DNA from: Bursaphelenchus xylophilus
Lineage: Eukaryota; Nematoda; Chromadorea; Rhabditida; Aphelenchoididae
Assembly (NCBI GenBank): GCA_904066235.2
Contig: CAJFCV020000005.1
Coordinates: forward strand, 10,907,501-10,971,500
Length of the DNA stretch: 64,000 nucleotides
Reading direction: 5' to 3'
Numbering within the stretch: the first letter of the stretch is position 1; each line of letters starts with the position of its first letter. This document shows, piece by piece, positions 45,701 through 58,600 of the stretch. Position numbers and translations under genes: made by a program. Under the pieces are notes generated by a model that searched no databases, was not told the origin of the DNA, and saw only the letters and a program-made list of their open reading frames with translations.

Positions 45701-48700
45701 CGCAAAATTTTTCAAATCCAGAATATGTAAAAGTTAGCTGCCTAATCTTGGTTTGTAAGGGTGAAAAAAATCCTCAGAATTTTCCTCGCAGCACCACGCA
45801 AATGCCTTTTTTGACCAAGTTTTTACCAATTCAAAAGCAATTTTTTAAGCTAAAGTAAGCCCTGGCATCTTGACAAGCCTTAAAATATCAAATTTTATTA
45901 ATACTACACCTTAATTAGTAGTTCCAATATAAAAAGGAATCCAATGTAAAAATGAACTACTGATTAAGGTGTAGTATTAATCAAATTTGATATTTTAAGC
46001 CTTGTCAAGACGCCCGGGTTTACTTTAGCTCAAAAAAAAGCTTTTGATTTTGGTAAAAACTTGGTCAAAAAGGTATTTTTCGTGAAGTTGCGAGAAAAGT
46101 TCTGAGGATTTTTTCACCCCTAAAAACCAAAATTAGGCAGCCAACATTTACATATTCTGAATCAGAAAAATTTTGCGATTTTTTGATACATGTCTCGACC
46201 TGTAACTCCATACCCCATATAAGTATATACTTTCCTTGTAAAGTTATATATATTGATCTCAAATCCCTGCTCAACCCCTCCCAATCAAACTCCAACTCTC
46301 TATACATCTCCTAAATCCTTCAATTCACCCCTAAATCTCCCCAATCTTCTTACCAGGCAAGAACAAATCGGGATTTGGGACCAAAATATTGAACAGGTCC
46401 ATGCCTTGAAGGCTCTGATACGGCTGTCGCAGATCTTTATACCGATGATTCAGCTCGGCTCTAATGTCATATAAAGTGATTTGCTTGTTTCCGAATCCTT
46501 GTCTAGCCAGTTCTTCGGCAAAGGCATCAAGATCAAGTTCTTTCAGTCGATCCGGCTGTTGAATGACATCATCGATCGCGTTTGCCGGGTCATTCGTTTC
46601 GTCGTACTCCAGCGCATCCATGGCCATTTTCCGGGCCCATTCGTATGTTTCGGGATGGACTCTCGAGCCGTCTAATTGTTCTACATAATCTTCAGCCGTA
46701 TCTCGTACTTTTTCAATGTCAATCTTGATGAAGCCGGCGGAATTGATGAATATCGTGGGTCCCAGAGAGCACAGTGTGACCAGTTTCGACCTTAAAACAC
46801 CATCAATCATAAAGTTAAAGTCAAAAACCATGATTTTTTAAAAAATTTTCTCCAAGCTACCTAGTATAATATAAAAGCTCTCAAAAATCCCCTCCAACTA
46901 CCATCAATTCCCCTCAAATGCATCTCCCACTCACCTCGCATCCAAGATCAAGCTCTGATGTTCCAGTAACTGCATCACATGTTCCGCTTTCCTCGGGCCG
47001 AACCCACAAACAAACTGCATTACGCCGTTGGTATGGGGGAATTCGATGCAGTAATTGATGTCCACGCCGACCTCATTCACGCGGTTCACAAACTCTCGTT
47101 GGAAGGCCCAGCTGAGGTCGCGTTCGGGGACGTTGGCTTGCATCGGGTGGAGGCGTATGCTCAAGTAATCCTTCTCCTTGTTGTACAGGCGTGCGTACTC
47201 CAACAACGGGTCGCGCAGGCAGCGGCCGACGGAGATTGCGAGTCGGGTGTTGGGGTTGTGGTGGGGGAACTCTTCCTGCAAATTTTCATCCACACTACAC
47301 CTCGGTAAAAAAGATTTCTACCACCAAAAAATCCAAAAAAAAAATCCAAATCCACCCATTTTCGTATAAAAATTTCACAAGGAAATACTTCAATGGGGTA
47401 TGGAGTTACAGGTCGAGACATACATCAAAAAAATCGCAAAACTTTTCTGATTCAGAATATGTAAAAATTAGCTGCCTAACTTTGGTTTGTAAGGGTGAAA
47501 AAATCCTCAGAGCTTTTCTTGCAACACCACGCAAATGCTTCTTTTTTGACCAAGTTTTTACAAATTCAAAAGCTTTTTTTGAGCTAACGTAAACCCTGGC
47601 TTCTTGACAAGCCTTGAAAATATCAAATTTGATTAATACTACACCTTAATAAGTAGGTATGAGCTCGAAAAAAACCTTTTGATTTGGTAAAAACTCGGTC
47701 AAAAAAAAAGGCATTTGCGTGGTGTTGTGAGAAAAGTTCTGAGGACTTTTTCACCCTTACAAACCAAAATTAGACAGCAAACTTTTACACATACTGAATC
47801 AGCAAAATTTTGCGATTTTTTGATACATGTCTCGACCTGCAACTCCATACCCCATAGAAGTTCTTTCCTTGCCAAAAAAATCGCAAAATTCCCCCAAAAA
47901 ACCGCAAAATTCATACTCTTCCAGTCTTGCTGTTGCTGAATATCCTCCCCACTTCTGCTGAGACAATTTCCACGGGTATTCGAATCTCCAATCGTTGATC
48001 GTCCACAGCCTCGTCCAGACTTCTTTCCAGGTCCCGCTTCAAATTCACCGAGCGCAAGTCCGTTCCGGCGATGGCTATGACATGCGGGCGGTATTTTCTA
48101 CACATCGCAATGAATGCGCGGAGCGAAACATCCCAGTTCACCTGGAAAATCGAAAAAAAAAATAATTTTGATATCTACTATAATACAATATAAAAAATCA
48201 AAATTTTGTTCTCTCTAAATCAACTGCAAAGTGATTAAAATCTCCCAAGATGTCCTAAAAACTTCAAAAAAATCCGTATTCCCTCAAAAACAGTTATTTA
48301 TCTTCAAATTTTGATATCTACTACAATATAAAAATTTCAATTTTTTCTCTCCAAACAAACTGCAAACTGATTCAAGTCTCCTATAAGCTCCTAAAAACTT
48401 CAAAAAGTCCGTATTCCCTCAAAAAACTGCTATTTATCTCCAAATTTTGATATCTACTACAATATAAAAATTTCAATTTTTTCTCTCCAAACCAACGGCA
48501 AAGCTTTTCAAATCTCCCACAAGGGCCTCAAAACCACAAAAAAACCCTTATCCCTCAAAAAACTGCTATTTATCTCCAAAAATTAAATTATATTACACTT
48601 ACCCCTTGATCTCTAAATTTTGAATGAAAAGTGACCGGACAATGATCCAGGACAACTCCATTCTCATCCAGAGCGACTGCCTGGCTCTCTCCGCTAAATT

Positions 48701-51542
48701 CGGCGGTCGGGGCGATTGCCACAATACGGGCTGGGGGGAAATTCTTGTTCTCCGAGTCCTGCTCCGGCTCCCTTCTTTCCTCCTCCTCATTCGCGTATTC
48801 AATGGTCGGTCTGTAGCGGCCGACCATCAAGGCTTTTTCCAGTTTGGCTCGACACTCCTGAAAACATCCAAATCATATGAAAATTCCCAAAAATTTTTGA
48901 CTTTTCATCAAAAATTATATTACACTAGGTATCACTGTCCAAAAATCAGCTGTAACTTTTCCAAAACCCCTCTAAAATCAACCTACTTTCAGTACATGCT
49001 TTCTCGACTCATCTAGCAACACTTCATACGTTTCTTTGGCAAAGTACGGGCACAAAATGTCCATGATGCACTGTTCCAGCGCCTCTTCCCGGAGTCTTTT
49101 CCATTCCATGGCCGAATGACTGGTCTCGGTGGTTTCCCCAAACACATCCTCAGTGTTCATAAAGTCTTCAGCAATGTTGTGTCCCTCGATGGAGCCTTTG
49201 GGGTCCACGTAGACCTCAACATTCAACAATCCCTGTTCTTTGGCGGCATGATACTCCAAGAACTCGGCTCTTTCCAATTCTCTGACCGGTTTGCCGACCA
49301 AATAGCGGCGGGGGAAGATGGGATTGGACTCATCAATGTCTACTTGACCTCTGCGAGTCGGGTAGACCCTCAGCTTCGCGTAATTCCGGTACATCTGAAG
49401 CAAATTATATTGTACTTGACATTAGTGGCTCACCTGTCGAACTCGCCGTCTCACAGCCGGCTCGCGACTCAGCTGATATGCGAACACATACTTGGCGCCT
49501 CTAATAATCACTTCCGAGGTTTCGAAGAGTTGATTGACAAGGTCTTTGGCCACTTCCAACGGGGCTTGCGGGTTGGATTCGGCGATATGCCGGGGGAACT
49601 CAAAATTTTCAGCGACCTGTTCCGCCGTCAGCCCAAACTTGGCGACAACATCGCCAGGGCCATTCAAGGCGCAGCTCCAGTATTTATCGTTCTTGGCGGT
49701 GGTTTTCGGGACCGCCTGGGCTTGATGTTCCGGGTCCTGGTTCTTCTCAATTTCATGTTGCACCATTCTGGTCAAAAAGTTGGAATAGTACAATTGGAAG
49801 TGCTCGAAACAATCGTTGACTTCCTCATTCGTCTCGGCGGTTTCAATTCTAAAAAGAAAAATTCAGAAGTTCAAAAAAAATTATATTATACTAGACCTAA
49901 AAATTGAAAAAAATCAAAATTTTGATAGAAAAATCAAACCAGTTACCTCGCATAGTCTTCTGCCTTGACTCTTCTCACCAGACCCTCACTTTCCGGTACT
50001 TCATTCACGAAAGATTCCATTCTTCTGAGCAATTCCTTCAATCGGGCTTGCCGATCTCGAAGATGCAGCCATTTCTCGTCGTATTCATAGATGGCCCACA
50101 AATCCTGCACCCCCAAAATCTCATAAATATGTTCCTTTCTGTAGAACGCGATGAACAGCACTTCTAGATTCGAATTTCGGATAAAATTTAGGGCTTCTTG
50201 CACCTTCTCCGGAGCCTCCTGTTTCACGGTGTCCTCATTCGATGTGCCTGACTCAATAAACTCCAATTGATAGCCGTCTTGAACTGAGATGACATTCAGC
50301 CGATCAAAGGCCCTCTTCATGATCCATTGGGCTTCCAATTTCAACTCGTCTTCTTCGGCTTTCTGCACTGGAATTGGCCGAGTTTGGAAGCGTTCAGGGA
50401 TGTCCGCATAGATAATTTTGTGGTCTTCGGACTTGTGGAGCTCCAGATCCTCTGGTTCTAATACGCTGAGCAGGGTTTTCTCCTTTCGGGTCTCATCTCC
50501 TTCTCCATCTTCATAATCATCGACTTGATCGAAAATCTCATTCATCCCCAAAATATCCTCATCCTCGAACCCGAAAATATCTTGCGCTTCTCGGAGCTCG
50601 CTGAAAATACAATTTTTATAACATTCATGGGCAAAAATTATATTCACCATGACATCAAATTTCCAAAAAAAAACTTACGCTCTATTAGAAGCGGTACCAC
50701 GATGTCTCCGTCTTCGGTGACCATCGTCGTCTTCGACAATGAATCTGTCATCTATAAATCAAAAAAAAATTTTTTTTTGGAATATTGGACCTTATACTTG
50801 GCAACATCAAAAAATTTCATACCTTCTTCACTTTCATGTGAACTCTCAGACCGGGAACGTGATCTGTCTCTTCTATGAGGTCTGCGCTCAACGAAATCGT
50901 CGTCTTCATAATCGTCTCCAGTCTACAAGATAAAATTTTATATTCTCCATAAAGACCATCTAAAATTAGAAAAAATAAATAAATTTCGCTTACCCCATTA
51001 AACAATTCTCGTTGAATTTTCTCTCTGTCATCTTCATCGTCGCTAATTTGGACTCTTCCACCAACTTTCATGCCAATATTCTCGTTGACAAGATCCAAGT
51101 CGTCTTCCAGAAGATCGTCGGCATCAGACTCGCTCTTTTCTGATTTCTAAAGCTCAAAAATCAAACAAATAACAGCAAAACTACCTTCTCATCGTCGCTG
51201 CCATCTTCGTTACCCTCATCTTCGTCTTCATCAACGACAAAACCTTTCATTTCTTCGCGGGCTTTGAGCTCATCATCTTCCTCATCTTCTTCTTCATCGG
51301 AACTTCTGAAAACACAAAACTCAGCTGCAAAACAAGATGAAACACCTCGTAAAAGGCATAAACAAAAAGAAGCCACAATCTAAAAAGGAAAAACACAAAA
51401 AAAATCAAAGGTCTCACTCGATTCTTCGCTTCTTCTTCTTCTCGACCTTCCTCTTCTTAGATTTTGGCCCATCAGAGCTGTTCGAGGCTACAGATCCTTC
51501 ATTCTCCGACTCCTCGGCCTGCTCTTGGAAGTACGAAGACAT
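42751..51542 (-). CDS. emb-5: SPT6 transcription elongation factor / histone chaperone
   Basis: Travels with RNA polymerase II and reassembles nucleosomes. Fourteen minus-strand exons: 51542-51418, 51305-51185, 51146-50994, 50922-50823, 50751-50679, 50600-49947, 49848-49434, 49394-48987, 48857-48603, 48141-47917, 47275-46935, 46790-46354, 45517-44895 and 43110-42751. Phases all join, giving about 1429 aa. An acidic, basic-patched N-terminus is followed by LREAQDIFG, the helix-turn-helix region ([10 protein letters not shown]...), the YqgF-like domain ([12 protein letters not shown], exons 9-10), the HhH domain ([20 protein letters not shown]), S1 ([26 protein letters not shown]) and tandem SH2 ([25 protein letters not shown]; then [20 protein letters not shown]). 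It ends just after the second SH2, lacking the long low-complexity tail of larger SPT6 proteins. ATG follows a TTTTTAG acceptor. Confidence 0.96.
43130..44760. mobile_element. Nested composite element in SPT6 intron 13
   Basis: An outer inverted repeat of about 200 bp (43155-43355 against 44535-44740; ends near AAATCTCAAACATGTC and mirror) encloses a CAGTCTGTCGGG element of about 1.17 kb (43360-44531) with GAGCAC-subtype ends. The interior (43500-44490) resembles no other repeat here and shows no transposase-like frame. It makes up most of the 1.78-kb intron. Confidence 0.75.
45518..46353. repeat. SPT6 intron 12: one palindrome from splice site to splice site
   Basis: On the gene strand the intron opens GTAAGAAGATTGGGGAGATT and ends CTCCCCAATCTTAATGATTG before TAG. 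The arms stay complementary inward (GGGTTGAGCAGGAATTTGAG and mirror, then a foldback core with TACACCTTAATTAGTAG near 45925). The core is shared with an element in intron 10. Confidence 0.85.
47375..47875. repeat. Foldback element in SPT6 intron 10, sister of the intron-12 core
   Basis: Arms begin ATGGGGTATGGAGTTACAGG and end GCAACTCCATACCCCAT. They share GGTTTGTAAGGGTGAAAAAA and ACACCTTAATAAGTAG with the intron-12 palindrome. About 500 bp, non-coding. Confidence 0.8.
48169..48600. repeat. Minisatellite in SPT6 intron 9, about 140-bp unit, three copies
   Basis: TTTGATATCTACTA...ATATAAAAA starts at about 48169, 48312 and 48448. Shared inner blocks are TTCTCTCCAAA, AACTTCAAAAA and TATTCCCTCAAAAA. 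The intron-specific array ends just before the donor-side exon. Confidence 0.75.
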
Positions 51543-51819
51543 GTACCTAAAAATATACCCGAGAAAATAGGTCAAACTCAAAACTTAGGTTAAAAAACGC
51601 AAGGAACACGTCTAAAACAGTATAAACGCCCCAAAAACCCTCAAAATAAGAGAAAACCCCAAACCCAACCATCTCCAAGGCGTCCCACCAGCAAAACTGA
51701 CCATTTTTCAGCTTTTCGACGCATTTACCAGCGATTTTTTCTAGTCGATAGTGGAATTGACGAAGTGTCACTATGGATTGGATGCGGAAATTCGCTTTTT
51801 GTTTTTTCTTGATGGTCCA
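51543..51819. promoter_or_regulatory. Shared divergent promoter of SPT6 and MYG1
   Basis: Only 277 bp separate the two ATGs, which point away from each other. A minus-strand TTTTTAG just upstream of the SPT6 ATG may be a trans-splice acceptor. No core promoter motif can be named with confidence. Confidence 0.5.
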
Positions 51820-53373
51820 ATGAACTTTTTGGCCGCCAGAAGTGGGCTTTATCGGTTTTTCGGGTGGAGAAGCATTATGACGACGAAAGACAAGTACATC
51901 GGCACACATAACGGCAAGTTCCATTGCGACGAGGTCTTTGGCTGTTGGATGTTGAGACAGCTCCCCGAGTTCAAGAAGCACGTTATTTTGAGGTGGGTGT
52001 TGGTTGTTTTCTTCCTTATTATAAGCTGCAAATGCTTTTGGGTAATTTGTCTTTTTCAGAACACGGGATCCGCAGATTTTGGCCACCTGCGATATTGTAC
52101 TTGACGTTGGAGGTGTTTTTGATCATTCCAAGAAGCGATATGACCATCATCAGCGGTAAGTGCCTTTATTAGATTGTCTTTGATGTTTAGATGCTATTCC
52201 AAAGCGTTTTGGAGGTTCGAATGAGCAAAGCATTTCTTTACAGCGAATTTAATGAGACGATGTCGACTCTTGCCTGTACTTTCGAAAACGGCAAGCTCAA
52301 TGCGAGAAAGTCTCTTCAGTATAATACAAAATTGAGCTCGGCTGGTCTAATCTATGCTTTCTACGGGCAAGAGGTCATACGACAGATCTTATTCGTGGAC
52401 GGTCAGGATGGTGTTGACGAAGAGACGATCGACTTCTACTATGATCGACTTTACAAACACTTTGTTGAGTCTGTTGATGCTGTTGACAATGGAATTAAGA
52501 GTCATGATGAGCCTTCAAAGTGAGTTTTTCTTTAGTTTATTTATGGATTTATCATTTTTTCCTAAAATTTCTTAGCTTTTGCCAAGGATAACATCGGAGG
52601 GTGTGCCAGATGTCAATTTTTATGGAATTTTTATTTTAGATACATTATCCCAGTGTCCCTGGAAGGTCTTGTTGAGGACCTAAATCCGGCTTGGAATGAG
52701 GATTTTAGTCCTGATGTTCAATTCGAAAAAGCCATGAAAGTCGTGGGTGATATCTTCAAAGACAAGGTCTTATACATCCACAAGAACTGGATGCCAGCCA
52801 GGAAGATTGTGGAGGACGCGGTTAACGGGAGATTGAAGGTGAGTTGTTTTATTTTAATTTATTGCCATGTGCAATATAATTTTTTAAATTTTAGTGAAGT
52901 TTTGTCATAAAAATTGTCTCAATAGACACTATGGATAATATTGGGTGCTTTTGTAGTCTGATTTGACGAAAAAAATTGAGATTTTTTACACTTTTTATAT
53001 TATCCATCTTCAGGTTGATGAAGGCGGAAGAATAATGGTCCTGGAAGAGTGCTGCCCATGGAAACAGCACTTCTTTATGATCGAACAGGAACAACAGATT
53101 GGCGGGAAGATTGTCTACGCCATTTATCCGGGCGACAAAAGTGGAAACAGCTGGCGAATTCAGTCGGTCCCGGTATCCGAGAACACCGAATTCGATAATA
53201 GATGGCCCTTACCGCAAGAATGGAGAGGTCTGAGAGACAAAGAATTGGCCGATAAGATTGGGGTCGACACCGCCGTCTTTGTTCATGCCACTGGCTTCAT
53301 TGGCGGCGCCAAAACCAAAGAAGATGCTATTGAAATGGCGAAAAAATCGCTTAAATTACCCAGATTGCCCTAG
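51820..53373 (+). CDS. MYG1 family 3'-5' RNA exonuclease
   Basis: DHH-fold protein that processes RNA in nucleolus and mitochondria in characterised relatives. Exons are 51820-51992, 52060-52155, 52244-52519, 52640-52838 and 53014-53373; 1104 nt give 367 aa, close to the human protein. Signature segments: GTHNGKFHCDEVFGCWMLR, RTRDPQILATCDIVLDVGG, KKRYDHHQR (DHH motif), TKLSSAGLIYAFYG, VDAVDNGI, LNPAWNEDF, CCPWKQHFF, WRIQSVPVS, PLPQEWRGLRD and FVHATGFIGG. The start at 51820 gives MNFLAARSGLYRFFGWRSIM, an Arg/aromatic-rich leader typical of mitochondrial import. An alternative start at 51877 would omit it. Confidence 0.95.
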
Positions 53374-54091
53374 GGCATTGTTGAAAGTCCTTGTTATTGA
53401 GATGAAGGAGCATGCTGAAAAATTTAGAGCTGTTTGGATATTAGAATTTGCAAGTTTTTGAGGAGTTTTGGGCTTTGGGATATTATACATGATATGAAAG
53501 TAAAAAAGTGCTCGCAAAAGTTTGAATTTTGATGTAAGCCTCTCGGAAATGGCTCTAAATAACAGCTAATTCTATAAATCTCAAAATTATTTTTTATTTA
53601 TACACTTACTGTTGAAATAAAATCAAGAAAATTGAAGAAAATTAATGTCGCACCTATTAACAGTTCACTGTCTGCTAACTATTTCCTGACTTACAAATGA
53701 TAACAAAAAATTCTATTGGCCTCAATTAACCCCTATGACCCAAAATATTAGCATTTATTCGAAAAGATTAGACTTTTTTATTGCGGCTAAGATGGTGAAG
53801 ATAGAGATACAAAAGTCTATTTTTTTGCGGACGAAAAGGAAACGAGACGTTTTTGGAAAGGGAAAGCCCGACTTTGATCAATTTTTGTTCCCCCCTGTAC
53901 GAAGGGGGAGTGTTTTGGACTTTATTCGTCATTTTACGATGGTTTACAAAAGTTTATTACTCGTGTTTGGAAACCTTTGTCGATTTTTGACTTTTTGGTG
54001 GGGAAAAATGTAGTTGAAACCAAAAATTTTTTGCCTCAGGGCCTGAAAACTCTACTAATCCATTAGCAAAGTTGTTGGAGCGATTTCGGCC
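53374..54091. other. MYG1 3' flank; no gene seen
   Basis: AT-rich intergenic DNA. It carries one copy of the dispersed motif (ATATTATACATGAT near 53481) and a tiny hairpin CCCCCT-GTACGA-AGGGGG near 53893. No coding exon is supported. Confidence 0.4.
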
Positions 54092-55478
54092 ACATGCACT
54101 GTGCGAAAACAAAAGTCCATTTTGCACTGTGCAATTTGGCGGTTTTTGCACTGTGCAATAGCTTTTTAGGGCTCTGACTTTTCTTGCACAGTGCAAACGT
54201 CAAAAAACCATTTCGGCGACATGCACTGTGCGGAAACAAAAGCTCACTTTGCAGTGTGCAATTTCTTGCTTTTCGCACCGTGCAAACGGCTTTTTTGGGT
54301 TGTCGCTCGCACCGTGACTTTTTCTGCACAGTGCAAACGTAAAAAATCATTTCGGCGACATGCACTGTGCGAAAACAAAAGTTCCCTTTGCACTGTGCGA
54401 TTTGGGGATTTTTGCACCGTGCAATAGCTTTTTGGGGCTCTGACTTTTCTTGCACAGTGCAAACGTCAAAAACCCATCTCGGCGACATGCACTGTGCGAA
54501 AACAAAAGTTCACTTTGCACTGTGCAATTTCTTGCTTTTCGCACCGTGCAAACGGCTTTTTTTTGGGCTGTCGCTCGCACCGTGACTTTTTCTGCACAGT
54601 GCAAACGTAAAAAATCATTTCGGCGACATGCACTGTGCGAAACCAAAGGTTCCCTTTGCACTGTGCGATTTGGGGATTTTTGCACCGTGCAATAGCTTTT
54701 TGGGGCTCTGACTTTTCTTGCACAGTGCAAACGTCAAAAACCCATTTTGGCGACATGCACTGTGCGAAAACAAAAGTTCACTTTGCACTGTGCAATTTCT
54801 TGCTTTTCGCACCGTGCAAACGGCTTTTTTTGGGCTGTCGCTCGCACCGTGACTTTTTCTGCGCAGTGCAAACGTCAACAAACCATTTCGGCGACATGCA
54901 CTGTGCGAAAACAAAAGTTCACTCTGCACTGTGCAATTTCTTGCTTTTCGCACCGTGCAAACGGCTTTTTTTGGGTTGTCGCTCGCACCCTGACTTTTTC
55001 TGCACAGTGCAAACGTAAAAAATCATTTCGGCGACATGCACTGTGCAATAGGCTTTTTTTGGGTTGTCGCTCGCACCCTGACTTTTTCTGTACAGTGCAA
55101 ACGTAAAAAATCATTTCGGCGACATGCACTGTGCAATAGGCTTTTTTTGGGTTGTCGCTCGCACCCTGACTTTTTCTGTACAGTGCAAACGCCGAAAAGG
55201 ATTGTTCCAGAAAGTGCGTAGACTTTTTGTCATGGGCCGCACCGTGCAGAAAACCCAATTTTTTCGGAGTGCATTTGATGTTTTGCACCGTGCAAGCGAA
55301 ATATCGCAGCGACAGAAGCTTTTCTCAACGGAATCGGGGCAATTTTTGGGTGCGCGAGAAGAAATTTCACAGTGCAAAATGTTTCGAAGTGCATTTCGTC
55401 GCGCGGGAAACAGGCAACTTGCACTGTGCGGTGCGAAAAAGACCCAAAAAAGTCCACGCACTTTCTGGAACGACTACT
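54092..55478. repeat. GCAC-N-GTGC palindrome array with higher-order structure
   Basis: About 45 palindromes. Blocks such as CGGCGACATGCACTGTGCGA, TTTTTGGGCTGTCGCTCGCA and TGCACAGTGCAAACGTCAAA recur every 125-145 bp in a regular order. The last subunit (55204-55478) has clear ends, TGTTCCAGAAAGTGCGTAGA and its mirror. This resembles a single array element expanded by unequal exchange. It is the only such array among the right-hand genes apart from the small one near 62.95 kb. Confidence 0.85.
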
Positions 55479-55622
55479 GGTAGTTTTTATTTATTTCCCA
55501 TCGGTTTCAGAGATTTTCAAGTTTTCGTTGCGGGACTCAAATTGATTTTTTTATTTTCCCGATATTTTTGATCCAGATGTCTCGGAAATCGACTGAAATC
55601 TCGTTTAGGGATAACAAATCGA

Positions 55623-58600
55623 ATGAACACATACAACACGGTCCTAGGAGCGAGCACTGCCTTCCTAGCCACCGCTGTTGTCATCCAATCGGGAGCGCTG
55701 TACTTCCTTTACCGGAAGCTAAAAGCTCTCCGAATAAAATGCGAACAGACCACATCCACCTGTAATGCACTTCAGTGAGTCGAATTAGTCGAATTTAAAC
55801 TTGGATTATAGAAAATTGTTGTAAAATACGAGATGAATTATTATTTGTTGTTTAAGAGATGATGTGAATGGTCTAAAACAACGAGTAAAGCACCTAGAAG
55901 AGCAGCAGGCTCCTCAAAAACAACGAAATACAGTGACTTTCCCATCTTTTATTCCACCATCAAGTGGCGATCCAGCTTCCACATCAATGAGTCGAGTGGC
56001 TTCACTAACTTCCAGCAGTGATTTCCAAGACGCATATGACGATTGGCCCGATGATGGAACAGCACCGTTGATTAATCTTGAAGGCGATTGGAAGTCAAAT
56101 GGAAGTGTGGAAACGGTAAGAGGGATAAAAATTTTGGTTTATATTATACAGGATGACTAAAATTTGTCAAGTGTAATATGAGGTAAATAGAAGGGGTTGT
56201 TCGATGGTAAAATGTGTGGAAAACGCTTTTTAGACATCATTATTTGTCATGAATACTAAATTATTTCATTTTATTACGATTGAGGTAAAAATTTATATTA
56301 TCCATGACAAAAGTTTTATCCAAAAATTTAGTCGTAAAGTACAATATATCGGCTAATTAACGAGTCTTGCAGCTAAATATAGGCTTTATGGAGTTTATAT
56401 TCAGACCACCCCCAATTTTGACTCAAAATAGGTAACCAAACAACAAAAAACATCCCTTAATTAAATCAACAAAAAACTGGCTTTTATAGCAGATGCTGAA
56501 CAAAAGAAGCCCTCGCTTAAACAACCAGCCCCATGAATCATCTCTATTTGATTTTTGGGGTTTGTATTTTTCGCGAGACTGACGAAACCGCAATTTATTT
56601 TATATTATACTTGATATTTGATGTTTGTCAAGGAAAATTTAGAGAAATTTGGTGATAATTTGGGATCTTTGGCTTTCTAGGGAAGCCTTGTGAGCTGAAG
56701 TGGGCTGGGGTTGTCATATTTTGCATTAAAAATTTATTTTTAACCTTTGAAACGCAAATTAATTCCAGTATACTGCAGTAGGGAACTTTTTTAAATTAAA
56801 ATATCGTTTTCAAAAAAAATGTCGTCTAAAATTTTAGGGAAAACGAAAAATTTTATCTTTTTTTGGACATGGACACAAAAAAAGACCTCAAAATTTCTCA
56901 AAAAAATGTTTTCCAATCCAAAATTTTGAAATACTAAACTCATCTTCTCGTCTCTAAAGCTGTAATTACAAGAGTTTCCCTATTTTTTTATTAAGTTTTT
57001 TATCAAGAAAACCATTTTCAAATAAAATTAGAACGAAATTTTAGACAAAACGAAAAATTTTATCTTTTTTTGGACATGAACACCCAAAAACACTCCCTCT
57101 TTTATCACTTTGAGCCCTCAAGACAAAGAGACAGAAAAAATGACCGGAATTTTCAATAGCCGGCCAAGAAAAGATTGCTTTAATGTTATAGTAAGTCAAA
57201 TTGGACGATTGGGGAAAAAGAAAATTGGGGAAACTGAAAAGTATTATTTTGCTTCGATGTAAGTGTCGAAATTAGGACAATCGATGGTGATGACTTCGAA
57301 AAAGACATTCATTTTTTTGATTGTTACTATTTGCCTTAAGTAGTACTGTAAAGTTACTAATTTTTTGAATTTTTTTCACAAATAGTCGATTCAGGGGTTT
57401 TCGACGGTGAAAAATGAATAAGTACTGCCGAAAACCCCTAAATCAAGTAATTGTGAAAAAAAATTCAAAAAAATTACAAACTTTACAGTACTACTTATGA
57501 AAAATAGTAACGATCAAAAAAAAAAATGAATTTCATTTTCGAAATCATCACCATCGATTATCGTAATTTCGACACTTATATCGAAGCAAAATAATGCTTT
57601 TCAGTTTCCCCAATTGTCTTTTTCCCCAATCGTCCAATTTGACTTACTGTAATATAAAAGTAACCTTTTTACTGGCTGGATATTGAAAATTCCGGTCATT
57701 TTTTCTGTCTCTTTGTCTTGAGGGCTCAAATTGATAAAAGACGAGTCTTTTTCGGGTGTCCATGTCCAAAAAAAGATAAAATTTTTCGTTTTCCCTAAAA
57801 TTGCGTTCTAATTTTATTTGAAAATGGTTTTTTTGATCAAAAACTTAATTAAAAAATAGGGAAACTATTGTAATTACAGCTTAGAGAGGAGAAAATGAGT
57901 TTAGTATTTCAAAATTTTGGATTTGAAAACATTTTTTGGGAAATTTTGAATTTTTTTTATTAAACATGACTAAAACAATATAAATTTTTGTTTGAAAAAC
58001 AAATTTTGAAAGCTAAGTCGATGATGAATCCACTGGGAACGCGGTGTAAAGCGATATGGATAAAGGATTTTTATAAAAGCGAACCCAAAATCCAATGGGA
58101 CACAGCGCTTTTCCGGGTGGCTTTTGGTGGGAATTAGAGAAAAGTTGGGAGAGAAAGGGAAAAGCTCTCGGACTTTGTACATTAGAGACGCTTACAGGAT
58201 TCCTCAAAAGTTGTTTTTTTAGGTTTACTGGATTTAGTCCACTTTAAAATGGTTTTTTGAGACATTCGGATACTTTTTGATACTTTTTAACAAGATTTTT
58301 CGCTTTTTTACCTAAATTTTCCCTTTTAAACGGGATTTTAAAAAAGATTTTTATTCGCTTTTTGCGATTTGCATAGCGTATAGAGATTAGGAGACCGGAT
58401 TGCGCCGTTTTTCAGGATCAACGATCCGTTTTATACCTTATTATTCGGACTTGTTCCAATTTTTATGCGTTTCATCGCGTTCCCCGCAAGTTTTATTCGA
58501 ATCTCCCCCGCGTTTTGAATTCATTTTTGATCCGTTTCGCTCTAGAGTGGTCGAACATTGGGCCCAAAAGAGGAAAAGACCATTATTTTCCGGCTGAATT

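Noticed and set aside
49116..49907. 263-codon open frame on the plus strand
   Set aside because: It is antisense to SPT6 exons 7-8 and has no family signature. It is a shadow of the real frame.
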